Origin: Pseudomonas simiae
GTDB taxonomy: Bacteria > Pseudomonadota > Gammaproteobacteria > Pseudomonadales > Pseudomonadaceae
Assembly (NCBI RefSeq): GCF_900111895.1
Contig: NZ_FOKB01000001.1
Location: 124,001 to 188,000, forward strand
Direction: 5' to 3'
Length of the DNA stretch: 64,000 bases
In this document: in pieces, positions 59,930-64,000 of the stretch
How positions within the stretch are numbered: the stretch's first letter is position 1
Layout: each line of letters opens with the position of its first letter
Translations under genes and position numbers: made by a program
Notes under the pieces: generated by a model
Seen by the model: the letters and a program-made list of their open reading frames with translations, nothing else
Database searches by the model: none
Told to the model about the DNA's origin: nothing

Positions 59930-62329
59930 CTAGAGCGAAGCCATCTCGGTTTCAATCTCAACGGCCCTGGCCGCATTCAACTGCCGCATCTGCTCACACC
60001 CCCACAACACCCGCTCCGGTGTCGCCGGCGCATCGATCTTGGGCTGATGGCGATAGTCACCCAGGCTCGCCACCGCATCCTTGATCGCGCACCACGACGC
60101 GATGCCGAGCATGAACGGCGGTTCGCCCACGGCCTTGGAATGGAACACCGTGTCTTCCGGGTTCTTGCGGTTTTCCACCAGCTTCACCCGCAGGTCCAGC
60201 GGCATGTCGGCCACGGCCGGGATCTTGTAGCTGGCCGGGCCGTTGGTCACCAGCTTGCCTTTGTCGTTCCACACCAGTTCTTCCATGGTTAGCCACCCCA
60301 TGCCCTGGATAAAGCCGCCCTCCACCTGGCCGATGTCGATGGCCGGGTTCAGCGAGGCGCCGACGTCGTGCAGGATGTCGGTGCGCAGCATCTTGTATTC
60401 GCCGGTCAGGGTGTCGACGATCACTTCGCAGCACGCCGCGCCGAACGCGAAGTAGTAGAACGGCCGACCGCGCGACTGGCTGCGGTCGTAGTAGATTTTC
60501 GGGGTCTTGTAGAAGCCGGTGCTCGACAGCGAGACCTGGGCGAAATACGCCTGCTGGATCAACGCCTCGAAGGTGAGGATCTGATCGCGCACGCGCACAT
60601 GACCGTTGTGGAACGCCACATCCGCTTCGCTCACGTCGTATTTGCGTGCGGCGAACTCCACCAGGCGCTGCTTGATGGTTTCGGCGGCATTCTGCGCAGC
60701 CTTGCCGTTCAAGTCGGCACCGCTGGAAGCGGCGGTCGGCGAGGTGTTGGGTACCTTGTCGGTGTTGGTGGCGGTGATTTGAACGCGGTCGATTTCCACT
60801 TGGAACACTTCGGCCACAACCTGCGCGACCTTGGTGTTCAAGCCCTGGCCCATCTCGGTGCCGCCGTGGTTCAGGTGGATGCTGCCGTCGGTGTAGATAT
60901 GGATCAGCGCACCGGCCTGGTTGAGAAAGCTGGCCGTAAACGAAATACCGAATTTCACCGGGGTCAGCGCCAAGCCTTTTTTCAGGATCGGGCTGTGGGC
61001 GTTGTACAGGCGGATCGCTTCGCGACGCTCGGCGTATTGGCTGCTGGCTTCAAGCTCGGCGGTCATCTCTTCGAGCATGTTGTGCTCGACGGTCTGGTAG
61101 TAGTGCGTGACGTTGCGCTCGTTCTTGCCGTAGTAATTGATCTTGCGCACCGCCAGCGGATCGAGGCCCAGATGGCGGGCGATGGCGTCCATCACTTCCT
61201 CGATGGCGACCATGCCTTGCGGGCCGCCGAAACCGCGATAGGCGGTGTTGGACGCCGTGTTGGTCTTGCAGCGATGGCCGTTGACCGTGGCATCGCCCAG
61301 GTAATACGAGTTGTCGGAGTGGAACATCGCGCGGTCGACAATCGAGTTGGACAGGTCCGGTGAGCAGCCGCAGTTGCCCGCCAATTCCAGGTTGATTCCG
61401 TGCAGGCGGCCCGTGTCGTCGAAGCCCACGTCGTATTCGATGTAGAAGGGGTGGCGCTTGCCGGTCATCAACATGTCTTCGACACGCGGCAGGCGCATCT
61501 TGGTCGGCTGGCCGGTGAGGCGCGCGACCACCGCGCACAGGCACGCCGGGCTTGCGGCCTGGGTTTCCTTGCCGCCGAAACCACCCCCCATGCGACGCAT
61601 GTCCACGACGATTTTGTTCATCGACACGTCCAGCACTTCGGCCACCAGTTTCTGCACTTCGGTGGGGTTCTGCGTGGAGCAATAGACGATCATGCCGCCG
61701 TCTTCGGTGGGCATTACCGAAGAAATCTGGGTTTCCAGGTAGAAGTGTTCCTGGCCGCCGATGTGCAGGGTGCCTTGGATGCGGTTTTTCGCGGTCGCCA
61801 GTGCGCCTGCCGAATCACCGCGCTGATGGGTGTGGCTGTCGAGCACGAAATGCTTCTTGCGAAACGCCTCGACCACGTCCAGCACGGGTTCCAGGTCTTC
61901 GTATTCGATCACGGCGGCCATCGCGGCTTTACGCGCGGTTTCCAGATCGCGGGCGGCTACCGCCAGCACGACCTGGCCGACGAACTGCACCGTATCGATC
62001 GCCAACAATGGATCGCCCGGCATCAATGGGCCGATGTCCTTCAGGCCCGGCACGTCTTCATGGGTGATGACAATCCGCACGCCTTCAAAGGCGTAGCAGG
62101 GCGCGGTGTCGATGCTGATGATCCGGGCATGGGCACGGTCGGACATGCGCGCATACAGGTGCAATTGGTTGGGGAATTCCAGGCGGTCATCGATGTACTG
62201 CGCTTCGCCGCACACATGTTTGGCGGCGCTGTCGTGCTTGACGCTGCGGCCCACGCCAGAGGTGAGGTCCTGTGCGAACAGCTCGGCGAGTTCGGCCTGG
62301 GTTTTAACGACGGCGTGATGGTTAGACAT
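59930..62329 (-). CDS. xdhB: Xanthine dehydrogenase, molybdopterin-binding subunit
   Basis: The 799-residue large subunit oxidises hypoxanthine and xanthine to urate. Family features are GGFGGKETQA in the middle (the molybdenum-site Gln/Gly loop), AYRGFGGPQG with the Arg that binds substrate, and GGTEMGQGLNTK near residue 490. The C-terminal ALDRALGE-like part reads KAVGEPPFMLG with the essential Glu. It overlaps the xdhA end by eight bases and is co-transcribed with it. All catalytic motifs look intact. Confidence 0.96.
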   Translation of the reverse strand: MSNHHAVVKTQAELAELFAQDLTSGVGRSVKHDSAAKHVCGEAQYIDDRLEFPNQLHLYARMSDRAHARIISIDTAPCYAFEGVRIVITHEDVPGLKDIGPLMPGDPLLAIDTVQFVGQVVLAVAARDLETARKAAMAAVIEYEDLEPVLDVVEAFRKKHFVLDSHTHQRGDSAGALATAKNRIQGTLHIGGQEHFYLETQISSVMPTEDGGMIVYCSTQNPTEVQKLVAEVLDVSMNKIVVDMRRMGGGFGGKETQAASPACLCAVVARLTGQPTKMRLPRVEDMLMTGKRHPFYIEYDVGFDDTGRLHGINLELAGNCGCSPDLSNSIVDRAMFHSDNSYYLGDATVNGHRCKTNTASNTAYRGFGGPQGMVAIEEVMDAIARHLGLDPLAVRKINYYGKNERNVTHYYQTVEHNMLEEMTAELEASSQYAERREAIRLYNAHSPILKKGLALTPVKFGISFTASFLNQAGALIHIYTDGSIHLNHGGTEMGQGLNTKVAQVVAEVFQVEIDRVQITATNTDKVPNTSPTAASSGADLNGKAAQNAAETIKQRLVEFAARKYDVSEADVAFHNGHVRVRDQILTFEALIQQAYFAQVSLSSTGFYKTPKIYYDRSQSRGRPFYYFAFGAACCEVIVDTLTGEYKMLRTDILHDVGASLNPAIDIGQVEGGFIQGMGWLTMEELVWNDKGKLVTNGPASYKIPAVADMPLDLRVKLVENRKNPEDTVFHSKAVGEPPFMLGIASWCAIKDAVASLGDYRHQPKIDAPATPERVLWGCEQMRQLNAARAVEIETEMASL

Positions 62330-63770
62330 AAGCGGTCACCCGAGTCTCGATGTGCGGCGTTTGCAGTTCGATGAAGTATTTGCGCAGCAGGTTCTGGGCG
62401 CTGAGCAGTCGGTATTCCTTGCTGGCGCGGAAGTCCGACAGCGGGGTGAAATCCTCGGCGAGGGCGGCACAGGCCTTTTCCACGGTGGCGCAGTTCCAGG
62501 TGGCGCCGACCAACGCCGCCTCGCAGTTCTTGGCGCGTTTTGGCGTGGCGGCCATGCCGCCGAACGCGACGCGAGCCTCGCCGATCACACCGTTATCGAT
62601 CTTCAGGTTGAACGCGGCGCAGACGGCGGAAATATCATCGTCCAGGCGCTTGGAGACCTTGTAGGCACGGAACAAGGCGTGGCCCTTGGGAACGATGATC
62701 TTCTCGATGAACTCGCTGTCCTGGCGCGCCGTGACGCGGTAGTCGATGAAGTAATCCTCCAGCGCCAAGGTGCGGCGGGTTTCGCCCTTGCACAGTACGA
62801 TCTGCGCGCCGAGGGCAATCAGCAGCGGCGGCGAGTCACCGATCGGCGAGGCGTTGCCGATGTTGCCGCCCAGGGTGCCCTGGTTGCGGATCTGCAGGGA
62901 AGCGAAACGGTGCAGCAGTTCACCGAAGTCCGGGTATGCGTGGTGCAGCGCGGTGTAGCAATCGGAGAGGGCGGCGGCAGCGCCGATTTCCAGGCGGTCG
63001 TCGAAGTCGTCGATACGCTTCATTTCTTCAATATTGCCGACGTAGATCATCACCGGCAGCGTGCGGTGAAACTGAGTGACTTCCAGCGCCAGGTCGGTGC
63101 CGCCGGCCAGCAGCCGGGCTTGCGGGTAGGCGTCGTAGAGATCGGCGAGGTCGGCGACGGTCAGCGGCACCAGGCAGCGCTTGTCGCCGCTGTTGAGTTC
63201 ACCGGTTTGCGTCGGCGCAATGGCCTTGAGGCGGGCGATGGTCTCGGCTTGGCGGCTGTCGAACTGATCCTGGGGTTTGTTGCAGCAGGCCTGTTCGGCG
63301 GCGGCGAGAATCGGGCGATAACCGGTGCAGCGGCACAGGTTGCCCGCCAGGGCTTCATGGGCCTTTTGGTTGTCGGGGGCGTCGCTGTTCTTTTGCAGGG
63401 CGAACAACGACATCACGAAACCGGGGGTGCAAAAGCCGCACTGCGAACCGTGGCATTCGACCATGGCCTTCTGGACGCTGTGCAGTTGACCCTGGTGCTT
63501 GAGGTCTTCGACGCTGATCAGTTGCTTGCCGTGCAACGACGACACAAAGGTCAGGCACGAATTTAGACTGCGATAACGAATCTGCTCGGCGCCGGTGTCA
63601 TCCGTGTGCAGCTCGCCCACCACCACAGTGCAGGCACCGCAATCGCCGCTGGCGCAGCCTTCCTTGGTACCGGATTTGCCCAGGTGCTCACGCAAATAGT
63701 TGAGCACAGTCAGGTTGGGGTCCAGGGCGTGCTCGCTACGGAGTTCCTGGTTAAGTAAAAACTGGATCAC
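62322..63770 (-). CDS. xdhA: Xanthine dehydrogenase, Fe-S and FAD subunit
   Basis: The 482-residue small subunit carries two [2Fe-2S] clusters and FAD. The plant-ferredoxin-like CASGDCGACTVV and the second-cluster CGFCTPGFVMSL and LCRCTGYRPI are at the N-terminus. The FAD domain follows with LLAGGTDLALEVT and TLGGNIGNASPIGDSPP. It is the first gene of the xdhA-xdhB-xdhC-guaD set. An inverted repeat lies 83 bases upstream. Confidence 0.96.
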   Translation of the reverse strand: MIQFLLNQELRSEHALDPNLTVLNYLREHLGKSGTKEGCASGDCGACTVVVGELHTDDTGAEQIRYRSLNSCLTFVSSLHGKQLISVEDLKHQGQLHSVQKAMVECHGSQCGFCTPGFVMSLFALQKNSDAPDNQKAHEALAGNLCRCTGYRPILAAAEQACCNKPQDQFDSRQAETIARLKAIAPTQTGELNSGDKRCLVPLTVADLADLYDAYPQARLLAGGTDLALEVTQFHRTLPVMIYVGNIEEMKRIDDFDDRLEIGAAAALSDCYTALHHAYPDFGELLHRFASLQIRNQGTLGGNIGNASPIGDSPPLLIALGAQIVLCKGETRRTLALEDYFIDYRVTARQDSEFIEKIIVPKGHALFRAYKVSKRLDDDISAVCAAFNLKIDNGVIGEARVAFGGMAATPKRAKNCEAALVGATWNCATVEKACAALAEDFTPLSDFRASKEYRLLSAQNLLRKYFIELQTPHIETRVTAYV

Positions 63771-63852
63771 GGAAGGCCTCGCAGACTCATTATTGTTGTT
63801 AACCGCTTTGCGCCGAATCTAGTCATGTCTGACTTTTCGGTCAACGATTTTC

Positions 63853-63866
63853 TGACCAGAAGGTCA
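63853..63866. promoter_or_regulatory. Inverted repeat TGACC-N4-GGTCA upstream of xdhA
   Basis: A perfect inverted repeat, TGACC-AGAA-GGTCA, lies 83 bases before the xdhA start, flanked by T-rich and A-rich arms that extend the symmetry (TTTTC and AAGAAAA). It is the clearest symmetric site in the xdhA upstream region and a candidate operator of the purine cluster. It differs from the GntR-like TTGTGTACAA site, so a second regulator may act here. Confidence 0.45.
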
Positions 63867-64000
63867 AGAAAATGCGGTCGCATCACTTTCAATTATGGTC
63901 CAGTCTTCTGGAACCGGCGTTTTTAGGGGCTTCTGGGTGTTCATCTGTGCTTATTCCGTGCCAAATTCTGAAAGGTGGGCGTAGCGCCATCAGCCAGCCA

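Overview
The window is chromosomal DNA of a fluorescent Pseudomonas (P. fluorescens group). This rests on the gene order cmaX-crfX-cmpX-sigX-oprF-cobA, an OprF of typical Pseudomonas form, a GntR-prpB-prpC-acnD-prpF-prpD methylcitrate operon, the ppsR/ppsA divergent pair, and about eleven REP or REP-pair repeats with the core GTGGGAGCGGGCTTGCTCGCGA scattered between genes. I see no rRNA, tRNA, insertion sequence, prophage or CRISPR array.

Layout. 1-5.1 kb: a partial gene, a HAD phosphatase, a divergent SDR/LysR pair, and a hydantoin/allantoin-type racemase with an NCS1 permease. 5.4-7.8 kb: cysH (APS reductase), thrH and a higBA toxin-antitoxin pair. 8-12.5 kb: pabB and a three-gene membrane operon (retropepsin-like protease, inactive transglutaminase with membrane helices, ATP-grasp ligase). 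12.7-21.2 kb: the methylcitrate (propionate) operon under a GntR regulator with two matching operators. 21.3-28.3 kb: a sulfur/cysteine module described below. 28.4-34.6 kb: ppsR/ppsA, an alpha/beta hydrolase, rraA. 33.6-37.6 kb: the cmaX-crfX-cmpX-sigX-oprF envelope cluster. 37.6-43.4 kb: cobA, a PP2C-kinase fusion, a nitrate transporter and the NasS-NasT sensor pair, with two transcription-terminating leaders. 43.4-46.2 kb: a small group of SPI-1-type type III secretion genes (secretin, SpoA-domain fragment, HilA-like regulator, IagB-like transglycosylase) without the rest of the apparatus. 46.2-55.3 kb: pyrD, rmf, rlmKL, a diguanylate cyclase, dacB and yggL. 55.3-63.8 kb: benE, a GntR regulator and a purine-catabolism cluster (guaD, xdhC, xdhB, xdhA).

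The most unusual locus is 21.3-28.3 kb. One polypeptide carries, in order, a JAMM/Mov34 metalloprotease, a ThiS/MoaD-like beta-grasp domain ending in Gly-Gly, a ThiF/MoeB E1-like adenylating domain and a rhodanese. It is followed by a cysteine-synthase paralogue, a serine acetyltransferase with a 112-residue extra C-terminal region that itself ends in Gly-Gly, and an AlaX-type tRNA-editing protein. It is preceded by a DMT-family exporter and a divergent MocR-type regulator. The parts match what protein-thiocarboxylate cysteine synthesis needs (compare CysO-CysM-Mec of Mycobacterium), but here condensed and fused. An internal ribosome binding site and ATG lie exactly at the JAMM/Ubl junction.

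Genes at the two ends may be linked. An NCS1 permease/racemase operon at 3-5 kb and a purine-locus GntR regulator at 56.7 kb both have a TTGTRTACAA palindrome in their upstream regions, which suggests one purine/allantoin regulon. Start codons were moved inward from the longest reading frame wherever a Shine-Dalgarno sequence and family length favoured it.
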